Assembly (NCBI RefSeq): GCF_005601135.1 | Contig: NZ_CP039381.1 | Coordinates: forward strand, 865,941 to 929,940 | Source of the DNA: Ruminococcus bovis | GTDB lineage: Bacteria; Bacillota; Clostridia; Oscillospirales; Acutalibacteraceae | Reading direction: 5' to 3' | DNA: 64,000 bases | Shown here: positions 24,702 to 32,815 of the stretch, piece after piece | Layout: each line of letters starts with the position of its first letter | How positions within the stretch are numbered: position 1 is the first letter of the stretch | Translations under genes and position numbers: made by a program | Notes under the pieces: generated by a model | Told to the model about the DNA's origin: nothing | What the model saw: the letters and a program-made list of their open reading frames with translations, nothing else | Database searches by the model: none

Positions 24702-25112
24702 TTACAATAATATTCTTTTTTCAAAGTATTCATTGCACTTAGGACAATGAACTTTGTGTTTACCACGCTGATACTTTACTCTAAGTTGTGCTTTACAGTA
24801 AGGACATTTTACATATCTATGGGTTTTACGGTCATGCCACATTCTCTTTAGAAGATTGAATTTCTTACTAATACCACTTGTAATTGAAAGGAATTTACGG
24901 TTTTCGTACATTCTTTTCTGAATATTTTTTGACAAACTTCTATACACTATTAGCACAATTACAAGTATATCTAAGATACCAACAATCCAAAATCTTGTAA
25001 ACATCCAAATAATTTGAAGTACAAGCCAAAAGATAAGCAAAGCCATATTTAGCTTATCGTGACCATATCTACCGTTCATAAACTGAGCTATTTTGTAAAA
25101 AAAGTTTCTCAT
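24702..25112 (-). CDS. Membrane protein with C-terminal zinc ribbon
   Basis: I recognise no named family. The 136-residue protein has one or two hydrophobic segments (about 22-58, MALLIFWLVLQIIWMFTRFW and ILDILVIVLIV). A basic stretch and a C-terminal zinc ribbon (about 98-130, CPYCKAQLRVKY...VHCPKCNEYF) follow. Two CxxC pairs 15-20 residues apart are diagnostic for a zinc knuckle. AAAGGAAGAG precedes the ATG. The ribbon would face the cytoplasm if the basic linker stays inside. The gene is alone in its transcription unit. Confidence 0.65.
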   Translation of the reverse strand: MRNFFYKIAQFMNGRYGHDKLNMALLIFWLVLQIIWMFTRFWIVGILDILVIVLIVYRSLSKNIQKRMYENRKFLSITSGISKKFNLLKRMWHDRKTHRYVKCPYCKAQLRVKYQRGKHKVHCPKCNEYFEKRILL

Positions 25113-25235
25113 TATACTCTTCCTTTGATTTTTATTTTCACATTATATCACATAGAAAATAATTATTCAAATCATTACTACTTGACAATTATATACATTT
25201 AAATGATAATTATATTACAGAAAGGTGATTATATT

Positions 25236-25934
25236 ATGAAAAAAATTATCTCACTCTCACTTTTAATAATAATTTCACTAGCCCTTTTTACCGGTTGCAA
25301 AGATACAAAAACATACAATGTTTTAATTAAGGACAACAACTCACCTTATAGCAATTTTGAAGATAACAAGGCAAAGGGCTTAGAGGTTGACTTATTAGAT
25401 GCTATTAGCAAGGAAGAAAATTTCACTATCAACTATGTAAAAGACTCAGAAAAGGATGATTACATTTCTGCAAGTAGTGAATTAATAAATGAAAACGGTA
25501 ATTACGACTCAACAGACAGTTACTATCAAAAGGGTATTATCTTCACCACTAGGGATGATAGCAATATTAATTCTTACGAACAGTTACTTCATCAGAAAAT
25601 CGGTGTTATAAAGGACAGTTACGGTGAGGACTTTGGAAACCAAATTGCACCACAGTACAACCTAACAGTTAAGGAATATTCCACAGAAAAGGAAATGTAT
25701 GGTGATTGCAAAAATAATAAAATTGTAGGTTTCTTTGATGACACATTAACTGTTAAATCAGCTATTAAAAATGGTGAAAAGTTCAAAACCTTTGAAAATG
25801 AAGAAAAGACCGACTCACTTTCACTAATGGTTAATAAAGGTGAAGAAAAGGAATTTGTAAAAGCCTTTAACTCAGGTCTAAAGCAGATTATGAGTAACGG
25901 TGAATATGAAAAGATAGTTAATAAATACAAATAA
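25236..25934 (+). CDS. Lipoprotein of the family-3 solute-binding type, atypical
   Basis: A lipoprotein signal ending LFTGC anchors this 232-residue protein. The remainder resembles amino-acid-type SBP_bac_3 proteins: TYNVLIKDNNSPYSNF, then KGLEVDLLDAISKEENF, then YEQLLHQKIGVIKDSYGEDF, and the C-terminal EFVKAFNSGLKQIMSNGEYEKIVNKY. The usual central block with the substrate arginine and TPERK motif is absent, replaced by a Ser/Asn-rich segment. It may therefore bind something else or nothing. The start at 25236 has AAAGGTGAT upstream. No transporter genes are adjacent and a terminator follows, so it is a solitary binding protein. Confidence 0.75.
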   Translation: MKKIISLSLLIIISLALFTGCKDTKTYNVLIKDNNSPYSNFEDNKAKGLEVDLLDAISKEENFTINYVKDSEKDDYISASSELINENGNYDSTDSYYQKGIIFTTRDDSNINSYEQLLHQKIGVIKDSYGEDFGNQIAPQYNLTVKEYSTEKEMYGDCKNNKIVGFFDDTLTVKSAIKNGEKFKTFENEEKTDSLSLMVNKGEEKEFVKAFNSGLKQIMSNGEYEKIVNKYK

Positions 25935-25959
25935 ATTTTCTATAACACAAAGAATAACA

Positions 25960-25996
25960 CAAAGACCGACAGTTAAGCTACTGTCGGTCTTTTTAT
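25960..25996. terminator. Bidirectional terminator
   Basis: AAAGACCGACAGT/ACTGTCGGTCTTTT, a 12-13 bp stem between convergent genes. Confidence 0.87.
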
Positions 25997-26003
25997 ATTG
26001 TTT

Positions 26004-26552
26004 TTAATTTTCTTGTAGTTGCTTTTTGCCTTTCTTTTTTGTCATTATTAAGAGAACTGCACCAACAAGAGCCATAACTATACCTATGTAAAATAAGTAG
26101 TAACCAATGCCCCAATTATAAGCACTTCTCATAAGACCTCTATCTCTAAAGTCCCAACCTAAAAATGTAAATACACCAAAAGCCAACACATCAGATATTA
26201 TTAGTGGAATAGGCTTTTTCAGTAAAGCAAAAATCAATGATAAAAGAGAGAATATTCCTATGCCTACAACTATCACAACATAGATTATGCCCACAGATGA
26301 CTGATGTAAAATCTCTTTACTGTTACTGCTGTACATACTAGCATACTGAACCATAGAAACATTTTTCACATCACTTGCTTTAATATCAGTATTACTATAA
26401 GCTACTGCCTCAGGGTAAGAGTCTATCCTTTCTGCAAACTCCTTAGTTGCTGATGTATAAGGTAAGAAAATTGTCAGTATCATTAAGGCTGAACCGATAA
26501 CTGCCACAATGAAAGGTATAAATAAATTATTTTTCTTCTTTAAAGTATCCAT
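26004..26552 (-). CDS. Four-helix membrane protein of unknown function
   Basis: The family is not recognised. The 182-residue protein has four hydrophobic helices (about 10-30, 84-108, 112-130, 142-168) and an outer loop of about 50 residues after the first helix. It ends in KKKGKKQL. I choose the ATG at 26552, preceded by GGAGGG; the longer GTG frame begins inside that site. It is third in an operon behind two lipoproteins, 14 bases after the DUF6591-like gene, so the three may act together at the membrane. Confidence 0.6.
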   Translation of the reverse strand: MDTLKKKNNLFIPFIVAVIGSALMILTIFLPYTSATKEFAERIDSYPEAVAYSNTDIKASDVKNVSMVQYASMYSSNSKEILHQSSVGIIYVVIVVGIGIFSLLSLIFALLKKPIPLIISDVLAFGVFTFLGWDFRDRGLMRSAYNWGIGYYLFYIGIVMALVGAVLLIMTKKKGKKQLQEN

Positions 26553-26566
26553 ATTGCCCTCCACTA

Positions 26567-27076
26567 TCAGTTAGCAACTTCTGCAAGTTTCTTTGTAATA
26601 CGAGCATTAACTTCATTATAATAAGCCAAATCTGCTGTAGAAAGGTCCTCTGACTTAATGTCATTAAGTTTTTGCATCATATCGCTATACTTAGTCATAT
26701 AGTCAGCATAATCACTTGCCATTGATGTAATATCAGTTGAATTTTTATACTTTTTCATAAAGTCAACATAGTCATTGAAAAATTCTTCATAACTGTCCAT
26801 TGTTGCCTTAAAATTAGCATTGACACTACTTGTTGAATTTGACTTTTGGCTTGTTGTTTTCTTAGTAGCCTTAGGCTTAGTTGCTTCAGTAGTAGTTTCT
26901 TCTTCTGTTACTTCCTCTGTAGTAGGTTCAGTTACTTCTTCTGTAGTTGTTTCTGCTTTAGTTTCAACTTTAGAAGATGAACTGTCTTTACTGTTATCAC
27001 TTCCACAACCTGTAAACACCACACCTGTAGTTGCTAAAATTAAAATTGCTAGAATTGAACATAAAACTTTTTTCAT
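26567..27076 (-). CDS. DUF6591-like lipoprotein
   Basis: The signal peptide ends FTGC (lipobox). A Ser/Thr/Glu/Lys-rich linker (about 23-72) follows and then a helical domain (about 82-169, MDSYEEFFNDYVDFMKKYKN, ADYMTKYSDMMQKL, ADLAYYNEVNARITKKL). I recall this domain as DUF6591, common on clostridial lipoproteins, function unknown. The ATG at 27076 has GGTGAT four bases upstream; the track-length start at 27088 does not. The signal and first linker residues are nearly identical, at DNA level too, to those of the preceding lipoprotein. Confidence 0.7.
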   Translation of the reverse strand: MKKVLCSILAILILATTGVVFTGCGSDNSKDSSSSKVETKAETTTEEVTEPTTEEVTEEETTTEATKPKATKKTTSQKSNSTSSVNANFKATMDSYEEFFNDYVDFMKKYKNSTDITSMASDYADYMTKYSDMMQKLNDIKSEDLSTADLAYYNEVNARITKKLAEVAN

Positions 27077-27087
27077 AATTATCACCA

Positions 27088-27564
27088 TTATTCTGATAAG
27101 GACATATTGAATGATTTTTTAACTCTTATTTCTAAAGTATTATCATCACTATGATACTTTACTGTTAGACCGTGACCATCTTTATCTTCTGCCTTGTAAA
27201 AATCATCTCTTTTACTATAATTTTCAGTAAAGCCTTTACTCTTACAATCATTTACATACTGTTCAAAATCATCTAGAGATGCACCAGCCATAGTAACATA
27301 ATAACGAGTGTCTTTTTCTAACTTAACTTTACCATAAGTTAAGTTTGGTACAGGTAGCTCTGAGCCTATTCCACTAGTAGCCCAAGTTACCTTTTGGTAT
27401 TCCTTACCATTAGAATCTACAGGTACAGTTGTAACCTCTGATGTTGTAGAAGCTGAACTGTCTTTACTGTTATCACTTCCACAACCGGTAAACACCACAC
27501 CTGATGTTCCCACAATCAATAGAGCCATAACTGTACATAAAATTTTCTTAACAGGGTTTTTCAT
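27088..27564 (-). CDS. Lipoprotein of unknown function
   Basis: This 158-residue lipoprotein begins with a signal ending FTGC. A short Ser/Thr linker leads to a small alpha/beta domain (about 60-150) with YQKVTWATSGIGSELPVPN, YYVTMAGASLDDFEQYVNDC, SKGFTENYSKRDDFYKAED and LTVKYHSDDNTLEIRV. The WP/LPxP opening and the GFT.....Y step resemble small domains often seen beside DUF6591 proteins; I cannot name it. It is the first gene of a three-gene operon, 11 bases before the DUF6591-like gene. AGGAGG precedes the ATG. Confidence 0.65.
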   Translation of the reverse strand: MKNPVKKILCTVMALLIVGTSGVVFTGCGSDNSKDSSASTTSEVTTVPVDSNGKEYQKVTWATSGIGSELPVPNLTYGKVKLEKDTRYYVTMAGASLDDFEQYVNDCKSKGFTENYSKRDDFYKAEDKDGHGLTVKYHSDDNTLEIRVKKSFNMSLSE

Positions 27565-27689
27565 ATTAATTCCTCCTTATTTGAATTCCCTGTCTATATA
27601 GTAAATTATTATTATAGCTATTTGTTATGCTACTAGCATACAACCAATGTAAAAAAATAGGGTATAATGTTATACAATTTAACATATTA

Positions 27690-28730
27690 TTATACTTTGT
27701 CCAACAATAAAGTAAGGTTAGGAATTATCACCATAAGGGCTACACCTATAATTTTCAGTAATGTTTTTTTACTTTTCTGAGTGCCTTTACCTAAGAACCT
27801 ACTAATGTTTCCCACATCAAAGAAACATATATAGGGTACTAAAGTCCAGGATATGCAAAGATTTATAAAGGACCTAAAGTCACCTGTATTAAGGCAACTG
27901 ATAAAACCATTGTAGGAAATGAACAAATAAAAAACATATCCGATAATGGCAATTATTTTATGTGAAGTTTTGTTACTGCGAAAACCGGGTAGATTAAGCA
28001 AGAATTTATCGGCAAATGACAACTTTTCATTACCGTTACCCTGTAACGCAAGTTCCATTTGATACACATTAGTATATCTGTCTTCTTCCTTGATTTGGGT
28101 TGCTTTCTTGACTATTGATGCATACTTACCACTACACAACTTTTCGTTAGGCATTTTACCTGTTAGCATAAAGTTAAGCAATACACCCATAGCATAAATA
28201 TCAGCACCAAAACCGGTTTGGGTAAAGCCGAATTGTTCAGGAGATGCATAACCTGCTGTACCCATTACTGTGGTATCTCTGGAGGCACTTTGCTTTCTTT
28301 CTCGTGAAATATTAAAGTCAATCAGCTTAATATTTCCCTCATAGTCCACCATAACATTATTTGGTGTAATATCCCTATGGATAATATTTCTGTTGTGCAA
28401 ACTTTCCACACCACTACAAAGTTGCAACATCCACTTTTCAGCAGTTTTAGGGTCAACTCCCATTTTGGTATAAACAATTTTATCCAAATTACTGCCAAAT
28501 ACAAATTCACATAGGCAATTACAGTTTATACCGTCATCCATAACATCATATATTTCCATCAAGTTAGGGTGCTTAATTTTCATTATATCCTTCAAAACAG
28601 GAAGGTCCTGTCTTGGCAAAATTTTTAGAATCATTTGTCTTTTTAGGTAATCATTATACACAACAACAGTGTTCTTATTTATCTGACCAATCTCTCTAAA
28701 TTGCCAAAGAAGTAATTTACTTTTATCCAT
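27690..28730 (-). CDS. Membrane-anchored Ser/Thr protein kinase, divergent
   Basis: This 346-residue Hanks-type kinase (domain about 12-235) is followed by three hydrophobic helices (about 260-345). The lysine of strand 3 is K36 (MILKIL), the catalytic loop is HRDITPNN (D120), and the metal-binding triad is DFN (D138) instead of DFG. The APE-like motif is SPEQF. The Gly-rich loop is degenerate (EIGQINKNTVVV). Catalytic K/D/N/D residues are present, so activity is possible. It lacks the PASTA domains of cell-wall kinases. It is transcribed divergently from a helical protein at 28799 across 68 bases, which I infer to be its partner. Confidence 0.85.
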   Translation of the reverse strand: MDKSKLLLWQFREIGQINKNTVVVYNDYLKRQMILKILPRQDLPVLKDIMKIKHPNLMEIYDVMDDGINCNCLCEFVFGSNLDKIVYTKMGVDPKTAEKWMLQLCSGVESLHNRNIIHRDITPNNVMVDYEGNIKLIDFNISRERKQSASRDTTVMGTAGYASPEQFGFTQTGFGADIYAMGVLLNFMLTGKMPNEKLCSGKYASIVKKATQIKEEDRYTNVYQMELALQGNGNEKLSFADKFLLNLPGFRSNKTSHKIIAIIGYVFYLFISYNGFISCLNTGDFRSFINLCISWTLVPYICFFDVGNISRFLGKGTQKSKKTLLKIIGVALMVIIPNLTLLLDKV

Positions 28731-28798
28731 TACATACCCCTTGATAATTTGCTAAAAATATTATAACATATAAAATATAGATATAAAAGAGGTTTACT

Positions 28799-29221
28799 AT
28801 GAACAAGAAAACAGATGATCTTTTTAAAATCTTAGAAAACGGTGAAAATATAGGGGAGTATTTCTCCGAAAATATTGAAGAAATTTATCCCGATAGCATA
28901 CCGGAAATTTTGGCTTATTTTCTGAAAGAAAAAGGCTTAACAAAAAGCCAAGTCCTAGACAATAGCCTTATTGAAAAACACTATGGCTACCAGATTTTTT
29001 CCGGTACAAAAAAGCCAAGTAGAGATAAAGTTATTATGCTATGCTTTGGTATGGGACTTAACCTTAGGGAAACTCAATCTTTCCTGAAGAAATGTACATA
29101 TAGTGAACTTTATCCGAGAAATAGGCGAGATGCTGTTGTAATCTTTTGTTTGCAACACGATTGCTCTATTATGGAAACCAATGATATACTTTACGAATAC
29201 AGTTTACCTGTTTTTATGTAA
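28799..29221 (+). CDS. Helical, HTH-like protein divergent from the kinase gene
   Basis: This 140-residue cytosolic all-helical protein has no family I can name with certainty. Residues about 38-90 resemble an XRE-type helix-turn-helix (ILAYFLKEKGLTKSQVLDNS, YGYQIFSGTKKPSRDKVIML), followed by GMGLNLRETQSFL as in lambda-repressor folds. The C-terminal part (KKCTYSELYPRNRRDAVVIF, SIMETNDILYEY) looks like a conserved extension. The arrangement with a divergent kinase suggests that it is either the kinase substrate or the regulator of the pair. An RBS GAGG precedes the ATG. Confidence 0.65.
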   Translation: MNKKTDDLFKILENGENIGEYFSENIEEIYPDSIPEILAYFLKEKGLTKSQVLDNSLIEKHYGYQIFSGTKKPSRDKVIMLCFGMGLNLRETQSFLKKCTYSELYPRNRRDAVVIFCLQHDCSIMETNDILYEYSLPVFM

Positions 29222-29257
29222 AAAAATCTGCACCTCATTTGAAGTGCAGATTTTTTC
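29221..29257 (+). terminator. Terminator of the HTH-like gene
   Basis: AAAAAATCTGCAC/GTGCAGATTTTTT, a 13-bp stem with a U tail. Confidence 0.88.
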
Positions 29258-29310
29258 GTTATTTACAGTTTTTTCTGTATATATAAATGTGTTTTACCAC
29301 TATTCATACC

Positions 29311-30075
29311 TTATTTAATGCCATACATTCTTTTGGCATTTTCTGTTGTAATATTGATTAGCTCTTGTGTGTCCATATTTTTGATTTCAGCAATCTTTTC
29401 AGCAATATAGCTGATATATGAACTATCGTTTCTTTTTCCTCTATAAGGCACAGGAGCTAAGTAAGGAGCATCTGTTTCTAGCAGTAGTCTGTCAACAGGT
29501 ACTGCCTTTGCTACTTCTACCGGCACTCTGGCATTCTTAAAAGTAACAACACCACCAAGAGAAATATACATACCTATCTTTAGGACTTCCTTCAGCATTT
29601 CTGTGCTACCACTGTAACAATGCAAAAGTCCCTTAGGTTTATACTTTCTCAGTAGCTCCATACTATCACCATGAGCCTCTCTGTCGTGAAAGACTACCGG
29701 CATATTAAGGTCATTGGCAAGTTTAAGCTGAGATTTTACAACCTCCATCTGCTTATCCTTTGGAATATCCCAATGATAATCAAGTCCGATTTCACCAATG
29801 GCGACTATCTTCTTATTTTCAGATATTTCTGCCACTTTGTCAAGATAATTTTCTTGTAAATTTTCTAAACATTCAGGATGAATACCCACTGTACCATAAA
29901 CAAAGTCGTATTTACTGCAAAGGTCAAGTACGGTTTTTACATTTTCAAGGTCTGTACCGTTAGTTACAACACCACAAACACCTTTACTCTTTAAACTTTC
30001 CACAAGACTATATCTATCTTCATCAAACCATTCGTCATCATAGTGACAATGACCGTCAAAAATATTGTTATACAT
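29311..30075 (-). CDS. tatD: TatD-family metal-dependent DNase
   Basis: This TIM-barrel metallohydrolase has 254 residues, the family length. Metal ligands are visible: DGHCHYDDEWF (HxH), GEIGLDYHW (Glu), VFHDREAH and LLHCYSG (His), and LLETDAPYLAP (Asp). It acts in the cytoplasm on DNA ends and possibly D-Tyr-tRNA. It follows metG directly on the same strand, a common arrangement in Firmicutes. A GGAGA site lies before the ATG, just after an inverted repeat. Confidence 0.95.
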   Translation of the reverse strand: MYNNIFDGHCHYDDEWFDEDRYSLVESLKSKGVCGVVTNGTDLENVKTVLDLCSKYDFVYGTVGIHPECLENLQENYLDKVAEISENKKIVAIGEIGLDYHWDIPKDKQMEVVKSQLKLANDLNMPVVFHDREAHGDSMELLRKYKPKGLLHCYSGSTEMLKEVLKIGMYISLGGVVTFKNARVPVEVAKAVPVDRLLLETDAPYLAPVPYRGKRNDSSYISYIAEKIAEIKNMDTQELINITTENAKRMYGIK

Positions 30076-30087
30076 ATATTCTCCACT

Positions 30088-30116
30088 ATTAGAGGTTAGG
30101 TAATCTAACCTCTAAT
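30088..30116 (-). repeat. Inverted repeat between metG and tatD
   Basis: ATTAGAGGTTAG/CTAACCTCTAAT, a perfect 12-bp stem with a five-base loop. On the minus strand no U run follows, so it is more likely an RNA processing or stability hairpin than a full terminator. Confidence 0.7.
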
Positions 30117-30129
30117 ATTTTAAGTAAAA

Positions 30130-32082
30130 TTAAGAAATTTTGCTACCTGCAGGGATTTCATTATCTAGGAAGATAACCTTTACATCATCACCGGCACTTG
30201 CAGCAAGAATCATACCGTTGCTTTCAACACCACAAAGTTTTGCAGGTTTTAGGTTAGCAACAAGAACAATCTTCTTGCCAACAAGTTCATCAGGCTTATA
30301 ATAAGGAGAAATACCTGAAGCAACTGTTCTGTCCTTTTCACCGTCAAATACTGTTAGTTTTAATAACTTCTTAGACTTCTTGATAGGTTCACAAGCCTTG
30401 ATTTCACCAACACGAAGTTCTACCTTTGCAAAGTCATCAATACCGATTTGTGCAAGACCTTCAATCTTTGGTGCATTTTTCTTTTCGTTCTTCTTAGCTT
30501 CTGCTTCTTGCTTTTCGTGAATTTCAGCAAGTAACTTTTCAGAATCAAGTCTGTTAAATAGAGGAACTGCCTTGTTAACCTTTACACCCGGCTTAATTGT
30601 ACCAAATGAATCAAGTGTATCGTAATCCTTATTGTCACAATTTAACTGTTCCATAATCTTGTCTGATGTTTCAGGCATAAATGGTGAAAGTAAAATTGCA
30701 ATATATCTGATACCTTCAAGTAAGTTGTAAAGAACTGTACCAAGTCTTGCTTTCTTTTCTTCATCCTTTGCTAATGCCCAAGGCATTGTTTCGTCAATGT
30801 ACTTGTTGCATCTCTTAGCTAAAGCTACAATAGTTTCCAGAGCATCAGCAACTCTATATGTTGCAAGTAACTCATCAACCTTTTTAACTGTATCTGTACA
30901 AGCAGTCTTGATTTCAAAGTCAAGAACTTCTTCAGCAGTTGGTTCTTGAATAACACCATCAAAATACTTGTTGTTCATAGCAATTGTACGGTTAACTAAG
31001 TTACCGATTGTATTAGCTAGGTCAGAGTTGTATCTTTCAAAGATTGTTTCATATGTGATAGAACCATCAGATGCATAAGGCATTTCTGATAGTAGGTAAT
31101 ATCTAACTGCATCAACACCGATTAGCTTAACAAGGTCATCAGCATAGATAACATTACCTCTTGACTTACTCATTTTGTCCTGACCAAATAGTAGCCATGG
31201 GTGAGCAAATACCTGTTTAGGTAGTGGTTCACCAAGAGCCATTAGCATAATTGGCCAATAAATTGTGTGGAATCTTAGAATATCCTTACCGATAATATGA
31301 ACATCAGCAGGCCAATACTTTCTGTACTTATCACTATTTTCGCCACAATCATAACCTAAAGCAGTGATATAGTTTGATAGTGCATCAATCCATACATAAA
31401 CAACATGCTTAGGGTCAAAGTCAACAGGAATACCCCACTTAAATGATGTACGGCTAACACATAAATCCTGAATACCCGGTTTAATAAAGTTATTAACCAT
31501 TTCCTTTTTACGGCTTTCAGGATAAATAAAGTTAGGATGTTCTTCAATAAAATCTTCCAGCTGTTTCTGATACTTAGATAGCTTTAGGAAATATGCTTCT
31601 TCCTTAGCAGGTTTAACTTCTCTGCCACAGTCAGGACACTTACCGTCAACTAACTGGCTTTCTGTCCAGAAACTTTCACAAGGTGTACAGTAAAGGCCTT
31701 CATATTCGCCCTTATAAATATCACCTTGGTCATATAATTTCTTAAATATCTTTTGAACTGTCTTTTCGTGATGTTCGTCAGTTGTTCTAATAAAGTGATC
31801 GTAAGTTGTATTTAATAGGTCACAAATTTCTTTAATTTCTCCGGCAACCTTATCAACATATTCCTTAGGAGTTACACCGGCTGCCTCAGCATATTCTTCA
31901 ATCTTCTGACCATGTTCGTCAGTACCTGTACAGAAGAATACATCGTAGCCCTGCATTCGCTTATATCTGGCAATAGCATCTGTCATAACAATTTCGTAAC
32001 TGTTACCTATATGTGGTTTTCTTGAAGTGTAAGCGATAGCAGTTGTAATATAAAATTTCTCTTTATCGCACTTTTTACACAT
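30130..32082 (-). CDS. metG: Methionyl-tRNA synthetase
   Basis: MetRS charges tRNA-Met. From ATG 32082 it has 650 residues; AAGGAG lies eight bases upstream, while the longer frame to 32169 has no ribosome site. The class I signatures are HIGN (residues 24-27) and KMSKSRGN. A zinc knuckle is present (CTPCESF...GKCPDCG). The C-terminal EMAP-type tRNA-binding domain (about 550-650, FAKVELRVGEIKACEP...KLCGVESNGMILAAS) is fused, giving the dimeric form. No T-box is seen upstream. Followed by tatD. Confidence 0.97.
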   Translation of the reverse strand: MCKKCDKEKFYITTAIAYTSRKPHIGNSYEIVMTDAIARYKRMQGYDVFFCTGTDEHGQKIEEYAEAAGVTPKEYVDKVAGEIKEICDLLNTTYDHFIRTTDEHHEKTVQKIFKKLYDQGDIYKGEYEGLYCTPCESFWTESQLVDGKCPDCGREVKPAKEEAYFLKLSKYQKQLEDFIEEHPNFIYPESRKKEMVNNFIKPGIQDLCVSRTSFKWGIPVDFDPKHVVYVWIDALSNYITALGYDCGENSDKYRKYWPADVHIIGKDILRFHTIYWPIMLMALGEPLPKQVFAHPWLLFGQDKMSKSRGNVIYADDLVKLIGVDAVRYYLLSEMPYASDGSITYETIFERYNSDLANTIGNLVNRTIAMNNKYFDGVIQEPTAEEVLDFEIKTACTDTVKKVDELLATYRVADALETIVALAKRCNKYIDETMPWALAKDEEKKARLGTVLYNLLEGIRYIAILLSPFMPETSDKIMEQLNCDNKDYDTLDSFGTIKPGVKVNKAVPLFNRLDSEKLLAEIHEKQEAEAKKNEKKNAPKIEGLAQIGIDDFAKVELRVGEIKACEPIKKSKKLLKLTVFDGEKDRTVASGISPYYKPDELVGKKIVLVANLKPAKLCGVESNGMILAASAGDDVKVIFLDNEIPAGSKIS

Positions 32083-32376
32083 AATACTCACTCCTTGTCC
32101 CATAATATCATTATTAATTGTGTAGTAACACTTATATTTCATTATAACAAAGTGAAGATAAAAATGCAATTAATATGTATTAATTTATATTAATTCTCAT
32201 ATAATATATTAGTATTTTAATTTTATTATTTAATTCTCTTCTAAATTTTACTCTAATTTTAAAGATTAAAATACTAAAAGAACAAGAAATTATCTACTCA
32301 AAAGTCATTTTTAACTTATTTAAACACCGATTTTACGATAATTTAAAAAGTTTTTAATATTTTTTATATATAGCCC
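32083..32376. other. AT-rich spacer upstream of metG and tRNA-fMet
   Basis: This very AT-rich stretch has no gene, no T-box consensus and no strong hairpin that I can see. It presumably contains the metG promoter on the minus strand. Confidence 0.5.
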
Positions 32377-32405
32377 TTGACAAGTATATATAGATTTGAT
32401 ATACT
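32377..32405 (+). promoter_or_regulatory. Promoter of initiator tRNA
   Basis: Consensus TTGACA and TATACT are separated by 17 bases. A hairpin ACGCCA/TGGCGT (32412-32431) followed by GTTTTT starts at about +1. Confidence 0.85.
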
Positions 32406-32445
32406 GTATTTACGCCAAGAGGAATTGGCGTGTTTTTATGAATAT

Positions 32446-32522
<77 letters not shown>

Positions 32523-32523
32523 A

Positions 32524-32556
32524 CAAAGCACTAGTTTCTTAACTAGTGCTTTTTCT
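32524..32556 (+). terminator. Terminator after tRNA-fMet
   Basis: AAAGCACTAGTT/AACTAGTGCTTTTT, 12-bp stem with a TCTT loop. Confidence 0.87.
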
Positions 32557-32576
32557 TTTATTATCTATATATTGTA

Positions 32577-32604
32577 TTGATTTTCTTTATATATATCATA
32601 TAAT
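32577..32604 (+). promoter_or_regulatory. Promoter of the putative small RNA
   Basis: TTGATT and TATAAT are separated by 16 bases; predicted start near 32611. Confidence 0.65.
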
Positions 32605-32610
32605 ATAAGT

Positions 32611-32716
32611 GTAGAAAGAACGATTTGATTGCTCATTTTATTGGTGCTCACCACCATTTAAGGGTAGAGTTAAGCAATCAACTAAAGGAAGAAGAGAAAT
32701 CTTCTTCCTTTTCTTT
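32611..32716 (+). ncRNA. Putative free-standing small structured RNA
   Basis: A transcript of about 105 bases is predicted between its own promoter and a strong intrinsic terminator (AAGGAAGAAG/CTTCTTCCTT, 32685-32710, then TTCTTTTT). Its core is closed by a perfect nine-pair helix TTGATTGCT (32625-32633) with AGCAATCAA (32673-32681). Inside, TGGT/ACCA forms a seven-base loop GCTCACC. No known riboswitch or small RNA consensus was recognised. The next gene has a separate promoter downstream, so this RNA is probably independent rather than a leader, though attenuation of fliB is possible. A 65-codon frame across it lacks a ribosome site. Confidence 0.55.
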
Positions 32717-32733
32717 TTATAAATTGATTTATA

Positions 32734-32762
32734 TTGTAAAACAAATAAAATTTAGCTATAAT
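32734..32762 (+). promoter_or_regulatory. Promoter of the FliB-like gene
   Basis: TTGTAA and TATAAT are separated by 17 bases, 53 bases before the ATG and after the small RNA terminator. Confidence 0.65.
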
Positions 32763-32815
32763 AAAAACAGATATTACATAAGAAGTAGAAAGTCACACCT
32801 TTCTTTGGAGGAAAT

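Noticed and set aside
30088-30116. Rho-independent terminator after metG
   Set aside because: The 12-bp hairpin is perfect but lacks the U run on the transcribed strand, and tatD follows closely on the same strand, so it is listed as a plain inverted repeat.
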